DNA of 64,000 nt, taken from assembly GCA_907165135.1 (NCBI GenBank), contig OU015566.1:11082157-11146156 (forward strand). The letters run 5' to 3'. Both the position numbers and the translations under genes were made by a program. The stretch's first letter is position 1. Each line of letters starts with the position of its first letter. The notes under the pieces were generated by a model, which made no database searches, was not told where the DNA came from, and saw only the letters and a list, made by a program, of their open reading frames with translations. Of the stretch, positions 24,363 to 36,400 are shown piece by piece. Source of the DNA: Oikopleura dioica. Lineage: Eukaryota; Chordata; Appendicularia; Copelata; Oikopleuridae.

Positions 24363-25073
24363 GTGAGAAAATTTTGTCATTAAATGAGCTTCATAAAACT
24401 TTCAAGCTTCCTTCAAATTTCTTCGTCTACTTCTACTCCGTCCGTTTCAAAAACCCTGCTTCACCAATGCCTACTTCCTACATCATCAAGCCGCTGCCGA
24501 TGTTCATTTCTTGGCTCTTACTCATCACGACCACAGTCCCGAAATTCGTCGACTACCTCCACATTTCTCGCAGTTTCTGTACGAAAATGCATCTTTCGGC
24601 GATGGTTTTCATGATGCTCCTTTTTTCTCCCGTCGGCTCCCTTGTTCAACTTATCAGTACTGTCTTCACCTCCCAGACAGTAACGATCGCCGAGAGTTTC
24701 AACCATAAAAGGACAGTAGTCGACGGACTGAAGCTTCAAAATGCACTGAGTTTGCTTGACTCAATGGAAAATATTCAAAATCATTATGGAGAAGACCCTC
24801 GGCTTGTTCGACCAACCGGTAGATCTAAAAACTTTACTTCATCTGAATTCTAAAATTTAAGATTATTTGATGGAGTGGTACTCAAATCGGCATTACAATT
24901 GCGTCTATCAATCAAATATGAACATCTACGGGATGCCTTTTTCCAATGACTGCCTCAATCCTTTCGACTGGATGATTTTGATAACTTCAATTGGCCAAAT
25001 CTGTGCAGTTTATGCATTCTGTTATTTTTTCAATCGCCTGCTCAATGTCATTCAGCAAATTCGAAATGTATAA
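24363..25073 (+). CDS. Multi-pass membrane segment: 3' exons of the giant or a separate gene
   Basis: Two exons, 24363-24818 and 24862-25073, are joined by a 43-nt GT-AG intron. They encode three hydrophobic segments (around MFISWLLLITTTV, MVFMMLLFSPVGSLV and WMILITSIGQICAVYAF). A good acceptor (TTCTTTTCCAG) precedes the first exon, and the open frame there has no early ATG; the first is at 24466. Joining position 24140 (donor GTTTAC at 24141) to 24363 keeps frame and replaces the last 24 codons of the giant, giving a protein with about five membrane passes. Alternatively this is an independent small membrane protein starting at 24466. The family is not recognised. Confidence 0.55.
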
Positions 25074-25182
25074 AACTAATTTAGAGCGAGAAAAAATAAG
25101 ATAAATTGTAAATAAAAATAGCACAATTTTATTATATATTCTTGATCGATTTATTTTACAGAAATTATCAGGTCAAAAGCAT

Positions 25183-27245
25183 TTATGCTTTATTTTTTCT
25201 TCGAATAAATTGAAGGCGAATATCATCTTTTGGAATTCTGAGGCCAGGATGGTCAGCAATATCCATATTTCCAGCAATCCTTAAAATATAAAAAGCAATT
25301 AAAATTGACAATATAAATAATTTCAACCTCTTAATCTCGAAATTCTCCACCATACTTGTCCCAAAAGCAAAGTACTCCTCGATCGCCAACGATTTACCGA
25401 TGCAATTTCGAAGACCGACAGAGAAGCCGCAGACTTTTGGGTCATTGACGAATTCTCCGTTCTCATCAATAAAACGATCTGGAATGAATTTTGAAGGCTC
25501 TGGGAAGTTTTTCGGATCATGCATCACCGCCGCAAGAGACCCTAGAATTAATTAAGAATGTTATAAAAACAGTAAATCACCGATGATTTGCGAGTTGTTC
25601 GGAAAAGTAAACCCTTTGACTTGCGTGTCCTCCGAGGCAACATGAACGAGCGTTTCTGCGATCGGATTCAACCTTCTGCTTTCCAACAAAACGGATCTCG
25701 TAAAAGGACAGTTCTCTTTTATCAGGTCATTGTCTTTTTCACGGGCAGACTTTAACTCTTCGTAAATTTTTTCCTGCACTTCTGGGTGGTCAGCAAGAAC
25801 CAACGATAGCCAAGTCAGAGTGTTTCTTATGATTAATCATTATTAATAAATTATGATGAATGATTGCTTGCAAAGCGGCTTACGCTAAAGTATCGGTAGC
25901 AGCCAAGTAAAGCGCTACGATTGTAGCAGCAAGAGTGAAATATCCCCATTCAGGATCTCTTGATGCTTCGATTAGAAGGGTATCTAAACTCATATTTTAG
26001 TTGTAGCTCGGAAAAAAAATGAACAATACCTAGAAGATTTCTGGGATTTGCAGGGTCTAGGGTTTTTTGCTGCTCCTTGATAATCTAAAAAAGGACTTTA
26101 CTTCAAATTTATTGCATCTAAAACATACTTTGAAAACATAACTGTGAAAAAGCGGCAAAGCATCTTCAAAGTGTTTTAGTGGCGTTTTCAGCCAAAGTTT
26201 GTTGTAGAAGTCACTTTGGCTGATCTTTTCATGGTTTTCATGGTTTTTTTTTATCTAATTTAGAGAATTACTCATCATCATTATTTTCGTTTTTAAGAGT
26301 TAATTGCACAACCAATGTCCAAAGGGGAAGAGCATTGTTGCAAATGCACTTCAAGATAAAGTGCAAAACTCCGACGAAAAAACTATCAACGTAGTCAGCA
26401 ATTTTCAAAAATTCGGGATCTTCGAAGTCGTAATTTATTCCAAAGGCAAGTCCAGAAGTAACATTGATGCTTCCGTTCATGAAAATTCTTCTTGGGTCTA
26501 TTCCCGAAGGATCTGATCCTAGTCGCTCGAGATGAAGACATACATTTTCCGTCGACGCTTGAATGATTTCTGCGAGCTTATTTTTCCCGACAAGACGCTA
26601 TAAAATCCATTCAAAATAAAAGCCCCAACTCAGAAAACTACCTTCATCGTATCATGCCATTGAGCCCTGATTTTCTTGTGGAACTGATCATAACGTCCTT
26701 CAGCGATTCCGGCCAAATTTCCAACGCCATTCTTGAGCAGCTGGTCATTTTCATCCAATATAGATTTTGCAATCTCGTGGTAGTCTTTTCTCCGCAGCAT
26801 ATTTTTGATGGTACATTCAAATCTCTCTGAAAACTGACGGTTCGACATTGAACGTTTTGAGAAGGCTTCTTTCATGATTTCAAAATCGGTGATGACGTAA
26901 AAATTACTTAGAAAAGTTATCTGGGAAATGTTCTGTTAGGCACTAAAATAGGCCGCTAAATAGGAGCTTCCTAACTTGTTTCCTGAAAGTCGATCCAGGA
27001 AAAAAATGCGGCCTGAAAATCTTCGGCAATGTTCCTTCTTCAAGTGCATTTTTGATAACCTTAAAATTCTCATCCCTCGTTTGTGGATACGGAAAAGTCG
27101 GAATCGGATGAAACACTGTATTCTTCAAAATTATATAAGCGATCTTGTATATTCCATACGCCACGGCTACTGCTCCGATTTCGTAGAGCAAATCTCCATC
27201 TCTGTCGAATAAAAAATAATGGAGCTGTTCTCTCAGATTATCCAT
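25183..27245 (-). CDS. Cytochrome P450 (clan 2-like), 9 exons, 556 aa
   Basis: Exons: 27245-26976, 26920-26642, 26597-26313, 26254-26129, 26084-26030, 25983-25884, 25825-25581, 25541-25328, 25279-25183. They sum to 1,671 nt. All junctions are GT-AG with introns of about 40-60 nt. An N-terminal membrane anchor (GAVAVAYGIYKIAYIIL) places it in the endoplasmic reticulum. The I-helix oxygen-binding site is AATDT, the K-helix ExxR is ESRR, and the heme loop FSVGLRNCIG holds the axial Cys near residue 500. The C-helix has Tyr where a Trp is usual (GRYDQFHKKIR). The heme-loop and I-helix motifs resemble CYP2-type microsomal monooxygenases. The substrate is unknown. The protein looks complete and functional. 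Confidence 0.93.
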
Positions 27246-29739
27246 TTTTCATAATGAAAAATAATGAGTCGTAAAATTACTTTTTGAATCTAAAAAACAC
27301 TCATTAAATTTGGCTAAGACCGACTTTCTTTTGACCACCAATTGCGGCCTAGTCTGACTATGGACTCCATTCTGATGGTTAAAAACGGTTCAATCGGTAG
27401 GTCACTATTTTGGGGCAATGGCTAGGGTTAGAGATGCTACAATTCTGGTTCTTCCATGATTCCCAAAGAGCTTAAAATTCTGTTGATTCAGAATTTTTCG
27501 CTTCATAAGTGCCCAGTCACTTCCAAATAAACTCGCCCAGCAAGCACCTTTCTGAAGAGCTACTAGGCGAGAGGGAAATGTTTTTTCGCGGAAGGGCGAT
27601 CTCAAGAGACTTCAAGTAATTGAGCGCCCAATCAGAGATTTTGTTTTCCCTGCTGGTAACTCTTTCGCCATGGAAAAGTGATAGTAGGTAATGAACTGGC
27701 TGCTAATTTCAAAACTAAAAAGACTAATAAGGCGGTGAAAAGAGCGACGCTTTTACTCAGGGAAGCTCTGGGGAAATAAAACATGCTGACGATAATACTT
27801 GACTTTCAGAATAATATTCGACTTTTAAATAATCTGAAAAGTGAAAGAGAAGGTAAATAAGGCTGAAAACAGAATAGTCGATTTTGATTTCGAAGTTGAT
27901 CTCCTTTTTCGAGCAAATCTTTCACAGAAATAACCATTTTATCTAATGATGGTCATCATCAGGTAGTATTACTGGTATAGTAAACTAAGGGACACTTGAT
28001 AAGGGTGTTTCTGAAGGGTTTTTGATAAACCCTGGATTTTTTGAAGCTTTTGAGCTATTTCTTTTGGCTTTTTTGGTCTTTATTTTCTCGAAAAATGCTT
28101 AATTCTTAAGAATTCAGAATATTTTATTAATCAAATTTTCAAATATAAGGAAAACAGCATGAAAATTGGATAAATCACTGCATGGCGCTGCTGAGCGTGA
28201 GCGCGCGCGATCGTGTATGTGTGTGTGTTCGCACGGTGTCGTGTGGTGGAAGCGCCCGAACCGGTGATGTCCGACTAACTAGTAGTCATAGTCGGCTCTG
28301 CTGAGTGACGGGTGCTGTGTGTGCACGCGCGCCGCGCGCTCAAGCCACCCAAAGCCCGCCTCTAATCGGAGCGCCGTTCTTTCTGCACCCCAGAGTGTGG
28401 TGCCAGCACTCATTGACGTCACCAGACTCAGGCCGAGGACTTTGGTGCATTCTCCTCCTGCGTACAATGGCCAGATCAAATTTCGACTACTAGTAGCTCT
28501 AAGATTATTTATCGAATAATAAACATAGTCAGAAAAAACACCGAAAATAATATTATTTCAGGCGCAAAATTATTTGTAAAATTTTTTTTTGAAATTAAAA
28601 TTTTATTTTTGCTTTTTTTTTCTGATTTTTTTTTCTCGAAGAATCTTCAACCCTTTTTCAGATGTGAGTAATAACTACTGACACTGCCTCTGATCTTGCT
28701 TTTGCTCCTGTGTGTCCCCTTTCTTTCGATTTTTTCTGTTCGTATCACATGACTCTCCTGGCTCCCTGAGGCGGCGTCGTTAATGCTCAGTCACAAGGGA
28801 TGAGTGAGCGGCGAAAAGGAAAAGGGGGAGTGATGGCGCGGTTGGTTAGTTAGTTAGTTTGGTGGTGCTGTGCTTGAAGACCCGCGGCTCGCGCAGTGGC
28901 TGGAACTGACACCAGCCCTCTCTCTCTCTCTTTCTCAGCGCAGGCCAGAGCTAGCCACCACCGCGCCACCACCACCAGAATCACCCTATTGCCACCAACA
29001 ACACACACACTCACAAAAACACATTTTCAGAGGCACATTTCAGCCTTTTTTAGACTTGTTTTTTTAATAAAAAATCTTTTCTAATTTTTATCTTTCCTGT
29101 TCCTAGGAAAAGAAAAATCGATAAAAAGTGAAAACGCCGAACATCGAAAACGAAAGAGAGAAAGAGAAAGAAAAATTCGAAAGGAGAAGATAGAGAGAAG
29201 GACTTTGTGAAAAAGTGTCACGTGGAGATTGACCAGAGAGATAAAAATTAGAAGATAAGAGCGCCGAGAAGGGAACACGTTGGATTTGAACCAACAAGAG
29301 TCGGAAGGTAGGTCGTTTTTAGACGGTTTTCAGCTGTTTGGGCTTTTTTCTGGCATTTTGGATTAGGGTTACGGTTAGTGGGTAGGACAAAGAATAATTC
29401 TTTTGTAGAAAGGTTTAAGGCAGGTTTTACTAGGCAAGGGTTAGGGTTAGGAGCCTAACCGTTAGGGCTAAATTTAATAGAGGTCATCATAAATGAATCA
29501 AAACTGAGAGGGAATATTTGGTCTTAATTTTAGTAGTAGATTTATAATTATCAGCCGGCTGCTAGACAAAATTAGAGTTAGAAGTACAGACAATAAGTAG
29601 AAGCTTGTATAAGACGACGTTGATTATTGCCAATTACTGTCAATTTTCAATCCCTGCGCAGAGAGAAAAAGGTCTATTCTGAAACTAAGAAATAATGCTC
29701 GAGGGTGAATGTTAAGCTGTACCCTCGGCTGCACGGCGA
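27246..29739. other. Intergenic with a GC-rich, promoter-like block
   Basis: No gene is supported. From about 28180 to 29310 the composition changes: CpG-rich stretches, a GTGTGTGTG run, TTAGTTAGTTAG, CT-rich and GAAAGAGAGA runs. The block ends in a donor-like GGAAGGTAGGT at about 29303. This could be a promoter with a spliced 5' UTR, but I could not find the partner exon. Short open frames on both strands here are compositional. Confidence 0.4.
29437..29470. repeat. Short TTAGGG-type array
   Basis: GGGTTAGGGTTAGG is followed at once by an inverted CCTAACC and TTAGGG. It is too short to be a telomere and is best read as an interstitial telomere-like motif. Confidence 0.5.
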
Positions 29740-30403
29740 GGGATACACGACGTTTAGCACAAAGCGACGTTTGGAACAAGTACGTTTAGAACAAAGCGAC
29801 GATTAGAACACTATTCCGAACGTCGTTTTATTCCAGGCGTCGTTTTATTCTAAACGTCGCTTTTCGCTAAGAATCGCGTAGGCGCTCTCAAAAATTTGAT
29901 TTAGTCTAGAATCAGTTTGAAAAACGACGTTTTCCACAAACCGACGTTTAGAACAAATACGAACTCTTGAAAAATGCCAGAGTATAAGTTATTTTGTTAG
30001 ATTCAAATAGTAAAAAATACTCTTCTGAGTCATGTTAATATCATTCAATATTATTTGAGGTTTTTTTTTCAGATTTTTTCGGGTTTTTGAATAAGTTACA
30101 TATTTAAATCACATACATATATGTTTAATAATATATTTATTCCTTAAAACATATCATAAGATAATCATTATTGTTATTCTATCGAATTTATACTGTTTAT
30201 CAAATTAATATTTTGAGGCAAATAACTTGTTCTCGTTAAAATCTAATTCGTTCTGAGCGCCCACGCGTTTCAGACCAAAAAGCGACATTTAGAATAAAAC
30301 GACGCCTGGAATATAACGACGTTTAGAACAGTGTTCCAGACGTCGCTTTGTTCCAAACGTCGTTTGTTCCAAACGTCGCTTTGTGCTAAACGTCGTGTAT
30401 CCC
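29740..30403. mobile_element. MITE-like element with 7-bp target duplication
   Basis: The element begins GGGATACACGACGTTTAGCA and ends with its inverted counterpart. Each arm is built from several copies of a unit around ACGACGTTTAGAACAAA, so the terminal repeats are themselves tandem. The flanks are direct copies of ACGGCGA (29733-29739 and 30404-30410), strong evidence of insertion. The AT-rich centre has no open frame. Duplications of 7-9 bp would fit several DNA-transposon superfamilies; none can be chosen. Confidence 0.85.
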
Positions 30404-31256
30404 ACGGCGAGGCGCAAATAATTTGATTATCCAGCAGAACATTATTCAGTCAAAAAAAACGAGCTCGTTCGCAGGAAAAGAAGCTCACGTGCATACTCTT
30501 TGCCCTTTTTAAGAACTTTTTCTTATTTTTGCGTTTTACTGCTGAAAGTTCTTTTATTCGCCTTTTTTCGCTGCTCCGCGAAAAAACATGACTTGGAGCC
30601 AGAGCGTGTTTTTGAGAATTTTTTTTTCTGAACGCTAGAATTCGGGAGATTCTTCGAAACGGGCGATAAGGAGGATTTAGAAACGGCCGGGAACTTCAGA
30701 CGGGAATGATAGGCGAAGGGCTTCCTAGACGGGGTTAAGAAATGAATTGAGTTATCGCTAATTGACAATTTTAAATAAATTTGTGGCGATTTTAAATTAA
30801 TTTTTCGTCCAAAGCGCGAAATTTAACAGTTTTTGAAGCAAAGTAATTACGTGAAATTTGATGATGAATTAGATAACTGATGTCATATTTATTCGTTGAG
30901 CATAATTTCCCTCATTTCTATTCTTTTTTTCAATAAAAGATGAATTTAAGTTTCTCTGAAAGGGATATAACTTGGAACGTGATTGGCATGAGATTTTGAG
31001 GATTTCAGAATTCCAAATTCCAAAATTCCATTTCATCCCTTTTTATAATTCTTTGCCGCCTGAGAAATTTTAGAATTTCCGAAATCGTGAGAATTTAATC
31101 CTAAAGTGTGGAACTTTCTGTTCGTATTTGACATTTTTTTGTGTCTTTGGCTGATTTTCTCACTAAATTTTGTCATTTTCGAACTTTCGAATTTTTAGGA
31201 AGATTTGGCGATTGATATTTTTACAGGAAATTTTTTATTATTAAATTTTCTGATAG

Positions 31257-31378
31257 CAAATAATGGGATCGAAAAGAAACGTAAACGTAAAAATGCCGGT
31301 CCATTGAAAGGCGAGCCAGCGGTTTGGCAAGAAGCTAAGGACCTAGAGGAAGCGCCGAGCGAATTCATCCCTTTTTAA
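31257..31378 (+). other. Candidate terminal coding exon
   Basis: After an acceptor (TTTTCTGATAG) a frame of about 40 codons runs to a TAA at 31376-31378. It has a strongly basic run (KKRKRK), then a plausible folded tail (PAVWQEAKDLEEA). No upstream exon with matching phase was found, so this may be the last exon of a gene whose other parts I missed, a relic or chance. Confidence 0.25.
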
Positions 31379-31820
31379 TCACCAGTTTTTGGAGCTGAGC
31401 GGCAGTGACTGCGATCCGATCCCCCTCCACCCTGGGCGGAATTTACATCAATTTGATTTGTAATAAGGAAGCCGATATTAACCCGGCACATTTGGAATGC
31501 TCAGGGGTTGAGAGAAAAAAGCGCTCTCTCTTTCTCGGCCGCTGAAAAAAGTTAAGCCTTTGTTTATAGATAAGTTTAGAAAGGTGTTATGCTCAATTTC
31601 CGAAAGAAAGGAAGGCTCGCTTTGCATAATCAACTCGGAAAATTAATTCCGGTAGAAAGCCGCAGAGGAAAATGTTTATCCTTTCCGTTTCTAATTGTAA
31701 ACTTTTTATAACAGATCTTTTACTTTGCCACAAGTCGGATGCTGAGAGGCATTTTATGGAGAAAATAGGAGTTTAAAAGTTATTTGCCCGTCCAACTGGG
31801 GCATTTAAAACCTGACTGGG

Positions 31821-31956
31821 CAACCTGTGTAGAAAACCTGAGTCAGGGTTCTGAAAAATCTTTGGCAAAAAGCCCGCTGCGGCTTTTTCAAGAACGAAGC
31901 CGCAAAGCGGCTTCGCCGAAAAAAGTTTTAAAAACCCTGACTCAGGTTTTCTACAG
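31821..31956. repeat. Dispersed inverted repeat, second copy
   Basis: CAACCTGTGTAGAAAACCTG on the left pairs with an inverted CAGGTTTTCTACAG on the right. A GC-rich stem-loop lies between them (GCCGCAAAGCGGC). The left half matches the copy at 4359-4434. Confidence 0.6.
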
Positions 31957-33426
31957 AAGTCTTGAAAATTTAAAATTGGCGAAGCGGGGGTTGACAGCGT
32001 GATAGAGGGATTTTTATACGAGGCGATTTTTTTTCTTCCAAATTTGATTTGCGCTGGAACGAGTTACGCTTCGCACTATCTAAATATACTCTTTGACAAA
32101 GAACTATAAATACGCTCGCTTTTCGATTTGAGAAGAGATTTGGTTTTTGGATTTTGACATGATGATTAACAGATTGAAACAAGGAAGAATCCTGCGCTCC
32201 TCTTTAGAAGGCAGTCTCGGTAATTGAACGTTAGGTCAGTGAATTTGAAATCAATTGAAGGTCATTATTTCGGCGCTATTCGAAAGATAAATCACCTAAC
32301 ATACCAATTTATCAAATAGTTTATTATGAAATTATGAAACAGAAGTTAATTAAATAAATAAATTAATAAATTATTTTTTTATAAATAATTTAATAAAATT
32401 ATTAAATAAATAAATTCTTCACTATCAATGTAAAATAAATCAACTCTAATAAATTTAATTAATAAAAATGATCGACGATTCCTAGAATAGGAACCGCTGA
32501 AGTCATGAATTACTTTCAAACTTTCTCAACTTTCTTTGAAGTGGCTTTAGTGTGATGTAAAAAAATCCGTGTGGACGTATGTAGGAATTATGATCGAGCG
32601 ATTTACGACTGGGCGATTAACTAAACTTCTGCGTTTCGAGATTGATTGCAGGAAATATTTAGACTCTCTAAAATTACACCCGTGTTTTGTCAAAAGAGAA
32701 AGCAATAAATTTGATTGAAAGATTTACTCTGCTTTGATTCAGTAGTCGAATACACAAGTGAAAATTGAGGAATCGAAACAGAAAGTCACGAAAAAGGGCG
32801 AATCGCAGCGGGGTGAATGGAGATTTTCAGCGGGAGTATATCGATGACCGCTTTTTCAATATTTTTGGGACAAGAGAAATTTCCTATCTTTTTTACAATT
32901 TTGGTCTAGAACGTTTTATTTTAGCGCGATGTTTACATCAAAAGCCACGCCATCTGCTATTTGCCAAAAAATATCTTTTTTATAAAACATTCCTTGTTTA
33001 ACTCTGTTGTCATCGAATAACAGTTGATACAACGAACTAAAGTCTATAAACCTTGGATTTTACAGTAAGCCATGGATAAGGTCTATAAATCTTTGCCCAT
33101 CTTACCGACTGCATCTAAAAGAGACTCATTCTCCAAACCTAACTTACATAAAAAAGCTATTCATTGCCTTGTAAACTTGACGTTATTTGGTCTTTTACAA
33201 CATTAGTGTTTTGGGCTTCCTATTCTCTGGCGCCAGGATCAGAATGAGATCATCAGCTTCCCTGACTCGTAAACCCACTCGATTTACTTTCGACAGCGAA
33301 ATTAAAGCAAAATTAACATTTTTACAATTCTTCAGACTCCAGACTTGTGACCAGCAGCTGGTCACATCCAATCGCCTGAAGATGGACTGAAGCTCAAGAA
33401 AAAACAGAGAAACAGCAAGAAGAAAG

Positions 33427-36400
33427 ATGAAAGTCGCGATTCGAATGTGGTTACTCGCACTCGTCGGGGCGAGTTTTCCTAATTTAATCCCACCAAAATA
33501 CCTCCACTTCAAAGGCAATACTTGGCAATGGGCCATTAAGGTTAGCTCGATTGTTTCGACCCTTTTCAGAACTCTAAAAATGCGCTTAGTTGCGAGCAAG
33601 CGATATCAACTCAACCCGTATCCTCTTCGACGAGCTGGCGGAGCAGATTGCCCGCGAGCACGATCTCCTCAATCACGGACAAGTTGGCGAGCTCATCGGT
33701 CACTACCTCTTTACTCGAAGGCCGGACGAAGAATCGACTGATCTGAGGGAGTTCCAGGCACGCGCTATAAAATTATCTTGTATTAGTCAGTTCAAGTTGT
33801 TCTTTCAAATCTTATTTATGAGATCAAAAACAAGAAACGTTTCCTAAATTTGATAGCGTGGGAATAAGTTGGAGCAAAAGCTCAAGCGGCATCCTCATGT
33901 CGAATACTACTCGCCACAGGTGCTCTTAAACCGGAAGAAACGATACTATGTTCCAAAGGCGCATGAGGTAATTTTCCTTTTAAAATTTAAGGACTGCCCT
34001 AACCGTAATTATCATAAATGTCGTCATCAAAATGTAGGTCAATAAAATCATCAAATTAAGCAACGCATATTTTGAGCAAAGACATTTGTTAACTGATTCT
34101 AGCGCTTCATCGAAATGTCAATCGAAGAGCGTGTCCCAAAACGCGCACTGCAAAACATCAGCATCTCAACAAAGCCCCGCGCTCATAAACTAACGGACAA
34201 GCAGTTCAAAACGCTGACAAGTCTCGTGCCAAAGTTCGAAGACCCGGAGTTCGCAAATCAATGGCATCTGTTCAACCGGCGATTTCCCGGAAACGACTGC
34301 AACGTCACGGGCGTATGGGAACGGGTTGCAAATCGAAAAGGGCGATTCAAAGTTATGATTTCTTGACATTTGAGCGTTATGTCAAAGCGGCAGTTTTTAT
34401 GATTAAAACTGAGAAAGATAGATTACAATTTTCAATTGCCTAAAGTTCAATTGTAGGAAAATCTTCTGTAGTAAAGATCATCAATTCGTATTTTCCCATT
34501 TTACGAGAAATTTTAAGCTAATAATAAGGGACATTCTTAGTTCATCTGAGCGCGAGATCGTTAAATGACCAGTAAATGAACCCTTAAAACATATTCTGAT
34601 AGTTTATCTCCTTTAATTATCTCGGAATTTGCTCTGCTCTTTCAAGCGCCCGAGCAGCGGTCTCCAAAAATGCTGTTTTTCGGTCTTTAACAATGCGCAA
34701 ATTTTTCGGGCGCTGTCTGTTTCAGGCTGATGTCGAATTTTCCGCAATTAGGGTTAATTTCCTTCGCAGGAGGATTATCAGATTTCCAACCTTAATGAAC
34801 AGGCGATGAACGTGACCGGAAGTGGCGTTACTGTCGCTGTGGTAGATGACGGCGTCCAGTGGGATCATCCAGATCTACTGGCCAATTACAATCCCAAGGG
34901 CTCCTTCGACCTCAACTCAAACGACGACAATCCGATGCCGCAATACGACGAAAACGAGGAAAACAAGCACGGCACGCGATGCGCTGGCGAAATCGCCGCC
35001 GTGCCCAACGACGTCTGCGGCGTTGGAGTTTCCTTTGGAGCCAAGTTCTCCGGAATCAGAGTTCTAGATGGTCCCATCACCGATTCGATGGAAGCCACGG
35101 CGTTTAACAAACATCTAGGTTAGATTTAATCTCGCCATTGCCGAGCAAAACGGATCGGTTCCGGCTATCTATCTATTTACGCTTATGTTGAAGATTTTAG
35201 AAGCTCAAACTTAGGTTATAAAATATGACTCTAAAGAACATTCTTTCTTCTTTCATTTTTAAAGTAAATTTAGATGTGAACGACATTTACTCATGTTCTT
35301 GGGGCCCGGAAGATGATGCAAAGACCCTTGACGGGCCGCATCCACTCGCCCAAGCAGCACTCATTCACGGCGTAACCGCTGGTCGACGTGGCTTCGGTTC
35401 AATCTACATTGTTGCAAGCGGAAACGGCGGCAACGAAGGAGATAATTGCAACTTTGATGGATATGCCAACTCAATCTACACGATCACCATTGGTGCCGTT
35501 GACGAACGAGGTGATATGCCTTACTATGCCGAGGAATGTGCGTCTATGCTGGCATCGACGTTTTCTTCGGGCAATCCGAGCGGCAGGGACACTAGAAAAA
35601 TCGTCACCACTGATTGGACAATGGGCAGATCTGGCTCTGGAGTTGCTGGAGCGGGTTGTACCAGCTCTCACACTGGTACTTCTGCAGCTACTCCCTTAGC
35701 TGCTGGAATGGTCGCCCTTATGCTCCAGGTTTGTACTACGAGGTTCTTTGTTTAATGTTTTTATTGTCACGTAAAGTTGTTCCGGAATGAACCTATAAGA
35801 TCAAACGCGCAGAACTTGTATTGACGCCAAACAAGATCGCAGAAAATCCTCGCAAAAATTTTGCATTGCAGATTTCTTAATAAAATTTGTTGCGGTCGAT
35901 TAAAGCAGCTGTACCTTCGGCGCTCTAAAGACTGATGAGCCGACAAGTAGACGTGGCTTTTTGAAAAAGATATTAAGGTGCGACCCTGTCTGACCTGGCG
36001 CGATGTGCAGCATATAATTGTTTATACGGCGCGGCACACGAAGGGATCCCATAAGCCGAAGAACGTGCGCTCCTGGTTCACTAATGCGGCCGGGCTGCAA
36101 CACTCGGCACAGTACGGCTTTGGACTATTGGACGCCTGGCGACTTGTCAACGCGGCGAAGGTTTGGAGGACAACGCCCATGCTCACTTCGTTCTCTCCTC
36201 CGGAAGGGATTTATTTTTCACAAAAATACAAAAAGGAAAAGAACCCATCCTCAAATATGCGTTCGCCAAATATAACGGCTAATGTTAGGCAATACAGTGG
36301 TTACTTGGAAAATAGTAATTGCATTAACAAAATTTCGATCGAAGAAAATCGTTGAAAATTAACCTTCAGCTCAAGCTCATAAATAAATCCCTTGAAGACA

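Larger units (their letters stand above)
30411..33426. other. Intergenic, AT-rich
   Basis: No complete gene is visible. The stretch includes a simple AAT/TAAATAAA-rich tract at about 32330-32470, the dispersed repeat at 31821-31956, and a short candidate exon at 31257-31378. The final few hundred bases should hold the promoter of the convertase gene. Confidence 0.5.
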
